From Sphingopyxis sp. (GTDB taxonomy: Bacteria; Pseudomonadota; Alphaproteobacteria; Sphingomonadales; Sphingomonadaceae): a stretch of DNA of 64,000 nucleotides. The position numbers were made by a program, and so were the translations under genes. Below the pieces are notes generated by a model, which worked only from the letters and a program-made list of their open reading frames with translations, did not search any database and was not told where the DNA came from. The stretch spans positions 62,001 through 126,000 of the forward strand of contig NZ_JADIZJ010000006.1 of the NCBI RefSeq assembly GCF_016704835.1, in the 5' to 3' direction. Below are positions 1 through 8,673 of this stretch, one piece after another; within the stretch, counting starts at the first letter, position 1; each line of letters starts with the position of its first letter.

Positions 1-235
1 CAAGAAGCGCTTCAGCTACACCGACGCCTATGCGCTCGACGACAGCGGGCGTTTCTTGCCCGGCTTCACCCATCGCGACCGCGTCGGCGACAATGGCGCG
101 ACCGCCTTTGTCGGATCGGGCCGCCGTTTCGAAATCTGGTGGCTGCCGACGCTGGCTGAATGCGCCGACGCCGATCCGGTGCTGCAGCGGCTCGCCGCGG
201 CGTGGGATGCGACCAAAGGGAAGGGGCGCAAATGA
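1..235 (+). CDS. mraZ: MraZ, 3' end only (5' end outside window)
   Basis: Only the last 77 codons are present, read from base 2 and ending in TGA at 233-235. The protein is the SpoVT/AbrB-like regulator that opens dcw clusters and binds the promoter upstream of itself. The visible part holds the second swapped-hairpin repeat (FIWWLPTL-like segment, here FEIWWLPTLAE) followed by a basic tail ending KGKGRK. Its stop overlaps the rsmH ATG by four bases (ATGA), as expected for mraZ followed by rsmH. Identification rests on position and the residual domain, since the N-terminal half is not in the window. Confidence 0.8.
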   Translation, partial: KKRFSYTDAYALDDSGRFLPGFTHRDRVGDNGATAFVGSGRRFEIWWLPTLAECADADPVLQRLAAAWDATKGKGRK

Positions 236-1212
236 GCGACCTGTCCCGCGACCCGCGCCACGATCCGGTCCTGCGCGACGAAGTGATCGCCTCGCTTGCC
301 ATCGTGCCGGGTGAGCGCCATGTCGATGCGACCTTCGGCGCCGGTGGCTATACCCGCGCGATGCTCACCGCGGGCGCCGACGTCGTCGCCTGCGACCGCG
401 ATCCCGATGCGATTGCCGACGGGCAGGCGCTGGTCGCCGAGGCTAAGGGCAAGCTGACATTGATCCATGGTCGATTCGGCGAAATCGACCGGCTGCTCGC
501 TGAGCGCGGGATCGATGCGGTCGACGGCATCACCTTTGATATCGGCGTGTCGTCGATGCAGCTCGACCAGGGCGAGCGCGGCTTTTCGTTCCAGAAGGAC
601 GGCCCGCTCGACATGCGGATGGCGCAGGATGGCGAAAGCGCCGCCGACTGGTTGAACCGTGCCGACGAAACCGAGATCGCCGACGTTCTGTTTCATTATG
701 GCGATGAGCGCCAGTCGCGCCGCGTGGCGCGCGCGATCGTCGCCGCGCGCCCGCTCAGCCGCACGGCCGAGCTGGCGACGGTGATCCGCAAGGCGCTGCG
801 CCACCCGCCCGGTGCGCCCAAGGATCCATCGACCAAGAGCTTTCAGGCGATCCGTATCCACATCAATTCCGAACTCGACGAGTTGGTCGCCGGCTTGGCC
901 GCCGCGGAACGCCTATTGCGTCCCGGCGGCCGGTTGGCGGTGGTCAGCTTTCACAGCACCGAAGACCGGATCGTGAAGAATTTCCTGCGCGAGCGCAGCG
1001 GCGGCGATGCCGGCGGGTCGCGCCATCGCCCCGCGACCGCGGCTGCCGCGCACGCCCCGTCATTCCAGACCCCGGCGCGCAAGGTGCGGCCGGGCAAGGC
1101 CGAAGAAGCACGCAACCCGCGCGCCCGATCGGCAACGCTGCGCAGCGCGGTGCGCACCGGCGCCCCGGCCTGGCCGGGTCAAACCAATATGAAGGAGGCG
1201 ATCTCATGCTGA
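232..1212 (+). CDS. rsmH: 16S rRNA (cytosine-1402-N4)-methyltransferase RsmH (MraW)
   Basis: SAM-dependent methyltransferase that modifies C1402 of 16S rRNA in the ribosomal P site. The 326-residue product has the SAM-binding motif DATFGAGGYT at residues 32-41, the MraW signature DIGVSSMQLD, and the C-terminal block VSFHSTEDRIVKNF. The start at 232 was preferred over a longer upstream reading because it overlaps the mraZ stop and begins directly with the family N-terminus (HDPVLRDEV). It is the second gene of the dcw operon, and its end overlaps ftsL by 7 nt. The length is normal for the family. Confidence 0.95.
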   Translation: MSDLSRDPRHDPVLRDEVIASLAIVPGERHVDATFGAGGYTRAMLTAGADVVACDRDPDAIADGQALVAEAKGKLTLIHGRFGEIDRLLAERGIDAVDGITFDIGVSSMQLDQGERGFSFQKDGPLDMRMAQDGESAADWLNRADETEIADVLFHYGDERQSRRVARAIVAARPLSRTAELATVIRKALRHPPGAPKDPSTKSFQAIRIHINSELDELVAGLAAAERLLRPGGRLAVVSFHSTEDRIVKNFLRERSGGDAGGSRHRPATAAAAHAPSFQTPARKVRPGKAEEARNPRARSATLRSAVRTGAPAWPGQTNMKEAISC

Positions 1213-1799
1213 TGGCAGCGCGCAAACTTCAGGGCATCGGGCTGGTCCTGCTCGTGCTGATCTGTGCCATGATGCTCTATCCGGTGTCGCTGAAGGTCGC
1301 AGCAACGCGCAGCGAACTGACGCGCATCGAAAAAGAGATCGAGCGCAGCCAAGACAATATCCGCTACCTCGAATCCGAGCTCGCGGTGCGCGCCTCGATG
1401 CGCCAGCTGGAGCAGTGGAACGCCGACACCTTCGGCTATTCGGCGCCCGGCGCGGACCAGTATCTGGAGAGCGAGCGCCAGCTGGCCTCGCTCGACCGCT
1501 TGCCAAGGGCGCGCGGAGCCAACGAGGTCGCGCCTGTACTGATGGCAATGGTGTCGCCTGTCGCCGTTCCTGCCGCGGCCAAGGAAAGCCCAGCCGCCAG
1601 CAAGCCCTCGGCGGCCAAGCCAGTCGTGCTGGCGCAGGCCGAAACGGGGATCCGCAGCGACGCAGCGCCGCGGATGGCGCCGACCCGCCGCCGCGAACAG
1701 CTCAAGATGATCGAAGACCAGTTGCTCGCCGAATCGACACTCGCCGATTTGAAGCGCGCCGCCGCCGCCGAAGCCGCAGGAGGGAAGCCCGCGCGATGA
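1206..1799 (+). CDS. ftsL: Cell division protein FtsL
   Basis: Small bitopic divisome protein that forms a complex with FtsB and FtsQ and helps activate FtsWI. The 197-residue product has a short cytoplasmic start, one membrane helix at about residues 10-30 (GLVLLVLICAMMLYPV), then a periplasmic coiled-coil region with a heptad-like pattern (residues about 35-75), and a long Ala/Lys/Pro-rich tail. The AAGGAGG site about 6 nt upstream fixes the start. FtsL is poorly conserved, so the assignment relies on the position between rsmH and ftsI and on the helix plus coiled-coil architecture. The tail is longer than in the E. coli protein. Confidence 0.85.
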   Translation: MLMAARKLQGIGLVLLVLICAMMLYPVSLKVAATRSELTRIEKEIERSQDNIRYLESELAVRASMRQLEQWNADTFGYSAPGADQYLESERQLASLDRLPRARGANEVAPVLMAMVSPVAVPAAAKESPAASKPSAAKPVVLAQAETGIRSDAAPRMAPTRRREQLKMIEDQLLAESTLADLKRAAAAEAAGGKPAR

Positions 1800-3490
1800 A
1801 CACGCTGGTCGTCCGTCCGACCCGGGTGCGCACCGCTGGGGTGCGGCAGCAGATCCTGCTGACCGCGCAACAGCGTCTGATGATCCTGATGCTGCTGTTC
1901 ATGGCGGCATTTTTTCTGGTGTCGATGCGACTGCTCTATTTTGCGATGTTCGACACTGCGTCGCGCAATGGGTCGGCGTCGACCGCTTTCCTGCCGGCGC
2001 GGGCCGACATCGTTGATCGCAATGGTATCCCGCTGGCGCGGACGATCGACGGTTATTCGATCCGTGTCGTTCCGGCCAAGCTGCTCAACAACCGCCAATA
2101 TCTGGCAGACGAGCTCCACAAGATTTTCCCCGACATGTCGCGCGCCGAGCTGCTGGCAAAGGTCAGCGGCCCGCGCCCGACTTACATCCGCCGCCGCGCA
2201 CTGCCCGATCAGGTCGCGGCGGTGAACGCGATCGGCGACGTCGGATTCGATTTCCCGCGCGAAAAGGAGCGGCTGTATCCGCAACTCAGCCTCGCCGCGC
2301 ATGTCATGGGTTTTACCGATGCCGCGGGGCATGGCGTCACCGGCGCCGAGGGCGCGTTCGACAGCCGCCTGCTCGATAAGGTGACGCGAGGCGATCCGCT
2401 GGCGCTGTCAATCGACGCGCGGGTGCAGGGCGTGCTCGAAAGTGAACTGGGATCGGCGGTCGCCAATCTGGAAGCGATCGGCGGCGCGGGGATCATCCTT
2501 GACGTCCACACGGGCGAGATCGCCGCGATGACGTCGCTGCCGACCTATAACCCCAACAAGCTGGTGCCCGAAAACATGGCGGCGCGGCGCAACGCGGTGA
2601 CGCACAATCTTTACGAGCTCGGTTCGACCTTCAAGCCGCTTACGATCGCCGCCGCCATCGATGCGGGCACCGTGACAAGCATGGCGCGCCGCTATGACGC
2701 CACGCAGCCGCTGGCGATCGCGGGTTTTCGCATCCGCGACAGCCACCCATCGAACCGCTGGCTGAACGTCCCCGAAACGCTGATTCACAGTTCGAACATC
2801 GTTACTGCGCGCATTTCCGACGAGCTTGGCCGCGAGAAGATGGAGGCGATGTTCCGCAGTCTCGATTTTGACACCCGGCCGAAAATCGACATCAAGGAGC
2901 GCGCGTTTCCGATATGGCCCAAGGATTGGGGCCGGCTGACGACGATGACGACGGGCTATGGTCATGGCATTGCCGTGACCCCGCTGCATCTCGCCAGCGC
3001 CTATGCCGCGCTGGTCAATGGCGGCATCTACCGCCCCGCGACGATCACCAAGCTGGGCGATCAGGCACCGCCGAAGGGCCACCGCGTGTTCAAGGCCGCG
3101 ACCAGCGCGCGGATGCGCCAGCTGCTGCGCCTGATCGTTTCTGACGGCACCGGCAAAAAGGCCGAAGCCCCCGGCTTCCGCGTCGGCGGCAAGACCGGCA
3201 GCGCCGAAAAACCGGGCATCGGCGGCTATCGCCGCAGCTCGGTCGTTGCGACCTTCGCTGCCGCCTTCCCGATGGACAATCCGCGTTATGTCGTGCTGGT
3301 GATGATCGACGAGCCGAAGGGCAATGCCTATAGCTCGGGCCAGCGCACCGCGGGCTGGACCGCCGCGCCGGTGGTCAGCAAGGTCGTGACCCGCGCTGGT
3401 CCGATGCTCGGCGTGTTCCCCGACGAAAGTCGCGACGTCGATGTGTCCGAGCTCACCCCGCTGTTGTGGAGAAACGGGGAAGACGAATAA
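1796..3490 (+). CDS. ftsI: Peptidoglycan D,D-transpeptidase FtsI (PBP3)
   Basis: Class B penicillin-binding protein that cross-links septal peptidoglycan together with FtsW. The 564-residue product has an N-terminal membrane helix (residues about 28-48), a PBP dimerisation domain (about 60-200) and a transpeptidase domain with all three active-site motifs: STFK (277-280, nucleophile Ser277), SSN (332-334) and KTGS (466-469). The start at 1796 overlaps the ftsL stop (ATGA); an open frame extends upstream but lies inside ftsL. It ends in TAATG, sharing one base with murE. Length and motif spacing are normal. Confidence 0.96.
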   Translation: MNTLVVRPTRVRTAGVRQQILLTAQQRLMILMLLFMAAFFLVSMRLLYFAMFDTASRNGSASTAFLPARADIVDRNGIPLARTIDGYSIRVVPAKLLNNRQYLADELHKIFPDMSRAELLAKVSGPRPTYIRRRALPDQVAAVNAIGDVGFDFPREKERLYPQLSLAAHVMGFTDAAGHGVTGAEGAFDSRLLDKVTRGDPLALSIDARVQGVLESELGSAVANLEAIGGAGIILDVHTGEIAAMTSLPTYNPNKLVPENMAARRNAVTHNLYELGSTFKPLTIAAAIDAGTVTSMARRYDATQPLAIAGFRIRDSHPSNRWLNVPETLIHSSNIVTARISDELGREKMEAMFRSLDFDTRPKIDIKERAFPIWPKDWGRLTTMTTGYGHGIAVTPLHLASAYAALVNGGIYRPATITKLGDQAPPKGHRVFKAATSARMRQLLRLIVSDGTGKKAEAPGFRVGGKTGSAEKPGIGGYRRSSVVATFAAAFPMDNPRYVVLVMIDEPKGNAYSSGQRTAGWTAAPVVSKVVTRAGPMLGVFPDESRDVDVSELTPLLWRNGEDE

Positions 3491-4929
3491 TGCGTCTGTC
3501 CGCACTGCTTGACGGTCAAGGGGGTGCGGGCACCGACCCGGTGGTCACCGGCCTTGCCATCGATCATCGTAAAGTGGCGCCGGGGACGATCTTCGGCGCC
3601 TTTGCCGGCGAAAAATTCAACGGCGAGGATTTTATTCCGGCGGCGGTTGATGCCGGGGCGATTGCGGTCGTCGCGCGGCCCGAGGCCGCGGTCGTGGGCG
3701 CGATGCATGTCGCCGACGCCAATCCGCGCCGCGCCTTCGCGCACATCGCGGCCCGCTTTTTCCACCGCTTTCCCGCGACCTGCGTTGCGGTGACCGGGAC
3801 TAACGGCAAGACCTCGACGGTCGAAATGACGCGCCAGCTGTGGCGAATGGCGGGCTTTCATGCAGCGTCGATCGGCACGCTCGGCATCACGACGTCGAAC
3901 GACAGCGCCCCGACGGGGCTGACGACGCCCGACATCGTGACCTTCCTCAGCAATATGTCGGGCTTGGCCACCGAAGGCGTCAGCCATGCGGCGTTCGAGG
4001 CGTCGAGCCATGGCCTCGACCAATATCGCACCGAAGGCCTGCCGGTAAAAGCCGCGGCCTTCACCAATCTCAGCCATGATCACCTCGACTATCATGGCAC
4101 GATGCAAGCCTATCTCGCCGCCAAGCTGCGGCTGTTCAGCGAAGTGGTGGAACAAGACGGCGTGGCGGTTGTGTGGAGCGACGACGCTTATTCGTCCGCG
4201 GTGGTCGACGCTGTGCGGGCGCGCGGTATGCGGCTGATGACCGTCGGAGCGAAGGGCGAGGATCTGCGCCTGGTGTCGCGCGAACCGACCCAGCTCGGCC
4301 AGTCGCTGGTCATCGCAACTGGCGATCTGACCCAAAAAGTCGATCTGCCGCTGATCGGCGCCTATCAGGTCGCCAATGCGCTGGTGTCGGCGGGTCTGGT
4401 CATCGCGACCGGCGGCGATGTGGCCCAAACACTGGCCGATCTGGCGCGGCTCCAGCCGGTGCGCGGGCGGCTCGAGCGCGCCGCGATCACCAGGGCGGGC
4501 GCGCCGGTTTATGTCGATTATGCGCACACCCCCGATGCGATCGAGGCGGCGCTCGACGCGCTGCGTCCGCACGCGAGCGGGCGGCTGATCCTGGTGTTCG
4601 GGGCCGGCGGCGACCGCGATCAGGCCAAGCGCCCCGAAATGGGCCGCGTGGCTTCCGAGAACGCCGATGTGCTGATCATCACCGACGACAATCCACGCGG
4701 CGAGGATCCCGCAGTTATCCGCGCCGCAATTGCTGCGGGCGCGCCGACCGCGCAGGTCATCGGCGATCGCCGCGCCGCGATCGCTTCCGCGATTGCTGAA
4801 GCGCGCGCCGACGACATCGTCTGCGTCGCGGGCAAGGGGCATGAGCAAGGGCAGATCGTCGGCGCCGGTGCCGATTTGCGGATCATTCCCTTCGACGACG
4901 TTGCGGTCGCGCGCGAGTGTGCGGCATGA
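3490..4929 (+). CDS. murE: UDP-MurNAc-L-Ala-D-Glu:meso-diaminopimelate ligase MurE
   Basis: Cytoplasmic ATP-dependent ligase that adds the third stem-peptide residue. The 479-residue protein carries the Mur ligase P-loop GTNGKTSTVEMT, the central and C-terminal Mur domains, and the motif DDNPRGEDP. The DNPR sequence is the known signature for meso-diaminopimelate specificity, which agrees with a Gram-negative wall. The start at 3490 shares one base with the ftsI stop; an in-frame ATG eight codons upstream lies within ftsI and is less likely. It overlaps murF by four bases. Confidence 0.95.
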   Translation: MRLSALLDGQGGAGTDPVVTGLAIDHRKVAPGTIFGAFAGEKFNGEDFIPAAVDAGAIAVVARPEAAVVGAMHVADANPRRAFAHIAARFFHRFPATCVAVTGTNGKTSTVEMTRQLWRMAGFHAASIGTLGITTSNDSAPTGLTTPDIVTFLSNMSGLATEGVSHAAFEASSHGLDQYRTEGLPVKAAAFTNLSHDHLDYHGTMQAYLAAKLRLFSEVVEQDGVAVVWSDDAYSSAVVDAVRARGMRLMTVGAKGEDLRLVSREPTQLGQSLVIATGDLTQKVDLPLIGAYQVANALVSAGLVIATGGDVAQTLADLARLQPVRGRLERAAITRAGAPVYVDYAHTPDAIEAALDALRPHASGRLILVFGAGGDRDQAKRPEMGRVASENADVLIITDDNPRGEDPAVIRAAIAAGAPTAQVIGDRRAAIASAIAEARADDIVCVAGKGHEQGQIVGAGADLRIIPFDDVAVARECAA

Positions 4930-6302
4930 ATCCGCTATGGACCGCGCGCGCCATCGCCACCGCAACCGGCGGCGAGGCGAGCAATGATTTCACTGTGCAC
5001 GGCGTCGCCTTCGATTCGCGTGAGGTCACCACCGGCGACCTGTTTGTCGCGATGCGCGGCGAGGCGACCGACGGGCACAAGTTCATCGACAAGGCGATTG
5101 CCGCCGGGGCGGCGGGCATCGTCTGCGAAACCGCCATCGACCACCCGCATGTTCGCGTCGCCGACAGCGCCGCGGCGCTGGGCGCGCTCGGCACCGCGTC
5201 GCGCGCGCGCAGCCATGGGCGGATCATCGGGGTGACCGGGTCGGCGGGCAAGACCGGGACTAAGGAAGCGCTGTTCGCGGCGCTCGACCGTTTTCGCCCC
5301 GGCAAGGCGCACCGCTCGGTCAAAAGCTACAACAACCATGTCGGCGTACCGCTCAGCCTCTCGCGCATGCCATCGACCGCCGATTTCGGGGTGTTCGAGA
5401 TGGGGATGAACCATGCCGGCGAGCTCGCCGAGCTGACGCGCATGGTCCGTCCGCATGTCGCCATCGTCACCACCATCGCCCCGGCGCATATGGAATTTTT
5501 CGGTAGCGAAGAGGCGATTGCCGACGCGAAGGGCGAGATTTTTGAGGGGCTGGAGCCGGGCGGCACCGCGATCGTCCCGTTCGACAGTCCGCACTACGCG
5601 CGGCTGCGCGCCAAGGCCGAACAGCATGCGGCGCATGTCATAAGCTTCGGCCTGGGCGCCGACGCCGATGTTCGCGCGGTCGACTGGCTGTCGGACGGCA
5701 AGGGCGGTTCGCTCGTGACCGCGCAGGTGCAGGATGCGCTGCTCTGCTTCACCATCGCGCAGGCCGGGGCGCATTGGGTGTCGAATTCGCTGGCGGTTCT
5801 TGCGGCGGTCAAAGCGGTCGGCGGCGACCTGCCCGCGGCGGGGCTGGCCTTTGCCGAAATGGCCGGGCTTGCCGGGCGCGGTGCGCGGCACCGCGTGCCG
5901 TTTGGCGACGGGCATATCTTGCTGATCGACGAAAGCTATAATGCCAACCCTGCGTCGATGGCGGCGACGATCGGCCAGCTCGGCAGCGAATCGGGCGATC
6001 GCCTGATCGCGATTCTGGGCGCGATGAAGGAACTCGGACCCGACGGCGCGGCGTATCACGCCGACCTCGCGGCTCCGCTCGTCGCAGCCGGGGTGCATTT
6101 CGCCCTGCTCGTCGGCGACGAGATGGCGCCGCTGGCAAAGGCGCTTGAGGGTCAGATCGATTTCGCGCATGTCGCCGACCATTCGGCCGCCCGAGCGCGG
6201 CTGGGCGACTTGATCAGCCCTGGTGACACGGTGCTGATCAAGGGGTCGAACAGCGTCGGCCTATCGCAGCTGGTGACCGCGCTGACCAACGGGGATTATT
6301 GA
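4926..6302 (+). CDS. murF: UDP-MurNAc-tripeptide:D-Ala-D-Ala ligase MurF
   Basis: Adds the D-alanyl-D-alanine dipeptide to the UDP-MurNAc tripeptide, completing the cytoplasmic precursor. The 458-residue product shows the Mur ligase P-loop GSAGKTGTKE, the middle-domain stretch KSYNNHVGVPLS, and the MurF motif FEMGMNHAGE. The start at 4926 overlaps the murE stop (ATGA). The end shares one base with the mraY ATG. No anomalies were seen. Confidence 0.95.
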   Translation: MNPLWTARAIATATGGEASNDFTVHGVAFDSREVTTGDLFVAMRGEATDGHKFIDKAIAAGAAGIVCETAIDHPHVRVADSAAALGALGTASRARSHGRIIGVTGSAGKTGTKEALFAALDRFRPGKAHRSVKSYNNHVGVPLSLSRMPSTADFGVFEMGMNHAGELAELTRMVRPHVAIVTTIAPAHMEFFGSEEAIADAKGEIFEGLEPGGTAIVPFDSPHYARLRAKAEQHAAHVISFGLGADADVRAVDWLSDGKGGSLVTAQVQDALLCFTIAQAGAHWVSNSLAVLAAVKAVGGDLPAAGLAFAEMAGLAGRGARHRVPFGDGHILLIDESYNANPASMAATIGQLGSESGDRLIAILGAMKELGPDGAAYHADLAAPLVAAGVHFALLVGDEMAPLAKALEGQIDFAHVADHSAARARLGDLISPGDTVLIKGSNSVGLSQLVTALTNGDY

Positions 6303-7372
6303 TGCTATATTGGCTGGCGGAATGGCTGGGCTTTCCGGGGGTTTTCAACCTCATTCGCTATCTGAGCTTCCGCTCGGGCGCCGCGGTCGCAACCGCGCTG
6401 ATCATCGGGCTGTGGATCGGGCCGCGCTTCATTCTGATGCTGCGGATGCGGCAGGGCAAGGGTCAGCCGATCCGCGAAGACGGGCCGCAAAGCCACCTCG
6501 CCAAAAAAGGCACGCCGACGATGGGCGGGCTGATGATCCTGATTTCGCTGATGATCTCGGCGCTGCTGTGGATGGACTTGTCGAACCGCTTTGTCTGGGC
6601 GTGTATCTTCGTGACCGGCGGGTTCGCTGCGGTCGGTTTTCTCGACGATCTCGATAAGGTGACCAAGGCCAGTCACCGCGGCATTCCAGGGCGCGTGCGC
6701 CTGCTGATCGAGTTCCTGATCGCCGGGGTGGCGGTGTTCCTGATCGTGTCGCGCACCGGCACCGACCTGTATTTGCCGTTTCTCAGCGGCGTCGTGCTCG
6801 AACTCGGCCCGCTCTATTATGTCTTTGCGATGGTGCTGATCGTCGGCTTCGGCAACGCCGTGAACCTGACCGACGGGCTCGACGGGCTCGCAACCTTCCC
6901 GGTGATCATCGCCAGCCTGACCTTCCTCGTCATCGTCTATCTGTCGGGCAATGTGAAATTTGCCGGTTATCTGGGCATTCCGCATGTGCCGGGAGCAGGC
7001 GAGCTTGCGGTTTTTGCGGCGGCGATTATCGGTGCGTGTCTTGCCTTCCTGTGGTTCAACGCGCCGCCCGCCGCGGTGTTCATGGGCGATACCGGCAGTC
7101 TCGCGCTCGGCGGCGCGCTCGCGACGATTGCGGTGACGGCGCAGCATGAGCTGGTGCTCGTGCTGGTCGGCGGATTGTTCGTGGTCGAGGCGCTGTCGGT
7201 GATCATCCAGGTCTTCTGGTACAAGCGCACCGGCAAGCGGGTGTTCCGCATGGCGCCGATCCACCATCATTTCGAACAATTGGGCTGGCCCGAATCGACC
7301 GTCGTCATTCGGTTCTGGATCGTGTCGATCGTCCTTGCGCTCGCGGGACTCGCGACCTTGAAACTGCGGTGA
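6302..7372 (+). CDS. mraY: Phospho-MurNAc-pentapeptide transferase MraY
   Basis: Polytopic inner-membrane enzyme that makes lipid I from UDP-MurNAc-pentapeptide and undecaprenyl phosphate. The 356-residue protein has about ten hydrophobic segments and the family's catalytic loops: GTPTMGG, FLDDLDK with the Asp pair, NLTDGLDGLA, and MGDTGSLALGG. ATG 6302 was taken as the start; a TTG one codon earlier is also possible. The downstream murD begins in the overlapping GTGA. Confidence 0.96.
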   Translation: MLYWLAEWLGFPGVFNLIRYLSFRSGAAVATALIIGLWIGPRFILMLRMRQGKGQPIREDGPQSHLAKKGTPTMGGLMILISLMISALLWMDLSNRFVWACIFVTGGFAAVGFLDDLDKVTKASHRGIPGRVRLLIEFLIAGVAVFLIVSRTGTDLYLPFLSGVVLELGPLYYVFAMVLIVGFGNAVNLTDGLDGLATFPVIIASLTFLVIVYLSGNVKFAGYLGIPHVPGAGELAVFAAAIIGACLAFLWFNAPPAAVFMGDTGSLALGGALATIAVTAQHELVLVLVGGLFVVEALSVIIQVFWYKRTGKRVFRMAPIHHHFEQLGWPESTVVIRFWIVSIVLALAGLATLKLR

Positions 7373-8673
7373 TCACCTCGCGCGCCTTTGCCGGTCGCCG
7401 CTATGCGGTGCTGGGACTAGCGCGCTCGGGGCTCGCGACGGTCGAGGCGCTGGTGGCCAGCGGCGCCGGGGTCACCGCGTGGGACGACCGCGAGGACGCG
7501 CGCGACGATGCGATGGCGCTGGGCGCCGACATCGGCAACCCGCTCGATATTGACCTGATCGGTTTTGCCGGCGTCATTGTGTCGCCCGGCGTCCCGCTGA
7601 ACCGCCACCCGATCGCGGCGCACGCGCGCGACGCTCATGTGCCGGTGATTGGAGATATCGAGCTGTTCGCCGAGGCGCGCGGCGACCTGCCGCCGCATCG
7701 GATCGTCGGCATCACCGGGACCAACGGCAAGTCGACCGTCACCGCGCTGATCCACCATATGCTGGAAAGCGCTGGGGTGCCGTCGCTGATGGGCGGCAAT
7801 ATCGGCCTGCCGATCCTGTCGCGCGATCCGCTGCCCGAAGGCGGGGTCTATGTGCTCGAGCTGTCGAGCTATCAGATCGACCTGTCGCACAGCCTGGCAT
7901 GCGATGTTGCGGTGCTGACCAATCTCAGCCCCGATCATCTCGACCGCTATGACGGCTTTACGGGCTATGCAGCTTCAAAAGCGCGATTGTTTGGCCTTCA
8001 GCACCGAGATCAGGTCGCGATTGTCGCGATCGATGACGATCCGTCGAAGATGATCGCGAGCCGGATCAATCATCGGCTGCACCGCGTATCGGGTAAGGAC
8101 ATCGACCCCGTTGACCAGCACCGCTGGCCCGCGCTGCAAGGGCCACATAACGCGCAGAATGCCGTATGTGCGATCGCGGTGTGCCGCGTACTGGGATTGA
8201 ACGACGAACAGATCGAACGCGGCCTCGCGACCTACACGTCGCTGCCGCATCGCATGGAATTGGTCGGCGAAGTCGCTGGCGTCCGCTGGTTCAACGACAG
8301 CAAGGCGACCAACGCGGCTTCCGCTGCACCGGCGCTGGCGGCGTTCCCGCCGGCGCCGGACCAGCGATTGCACTGGATTGCCGGGGGGCAGGCGAAGGGC
8401 GACGGGCTGGCGGCGTGCTGCCCGTGGTTCGGATATGTGAAGCGCGCCTATCTGATCGGCGATGCGATGGAGTCCTTTGCGACCGAGATCGGCGACGCGG
8501 TTCCGGTTGATCGCTCGGGCGATATGGCGACGGCGGTTGCGCATGCAGCGGCGACGGCGAAGCCCGGCGACATCGTCCTGCTGTCGCCCGCCTGCGCTTC
8601 ATTCGACCAGTTCAAGGATTATGAGCAGCGCGGCGATGTTTTTCGCGGACTTGTGCAGGCGCTTGGGGCATGA
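7369..8673 (+). CDS. murD: UDP-MurNAc-L-alanine:D-glutamate ligase MurD
   Basis: Adds D-glutamate to UDP-MurNAc-L-alanine in the cytoplasm. The 434-residue product has an N-terminal Rossmann-like domain (YAVLGLARSG), the Mur P-loop GTNGKSTVTAL, the ELSSYQ motif, and the C-terminal domain with WFNDSKATNA. The start is GTG, overlapping the mraY stop by four bases (GTGA), which supports translational coupling. Its own stop overlaps ftsW by four bases. Confidence 0.95.
   Translation: MITSRAFAGRRYAVLGLARSGLATVEALVASGAGVTAWDDREDARDDAMALGADIGNPLDIDLIGFAGVIVSPGVPLNRHPIAAHARDAHVPVIGDIELFAEARGDLPPHRIVGITGTNGKSTVTALIHHMLESAGVPSLMGGNIGLPILSRDPLPEGGVYVLELSSYQIDLSHSLACDVAVLTNLSPDHLDRYDGFTGYAASKARLFGLQHRDQVAIVAIDDDPSKMIASRINHRLHRVSGKDIDPVDQHRWPALQGPHNAQNAVCAIAVCRVLGLNDEQIERGLATYTSLPHRMELVGEVAGVRWFNDSKATNAASAAPALAAFPPAPDQRLHWIAGGQAKGDGLAACCPWFGYVKRAYLIGDAMESFATEIGDAVPVDRSGDMATAVAHAAATAKPGDIVLLSPACASFDQFKDYEQRGDVFRGLVQALGA

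Noticed and set aside
3328..4965. 545-codon minus-strand frame opposite murE
   Set aside because: It is a GC-rich mirror of a clear gene. The murE motifs are on the plus strand, and the antisense translation is low-complexity and Arg/His-rich.
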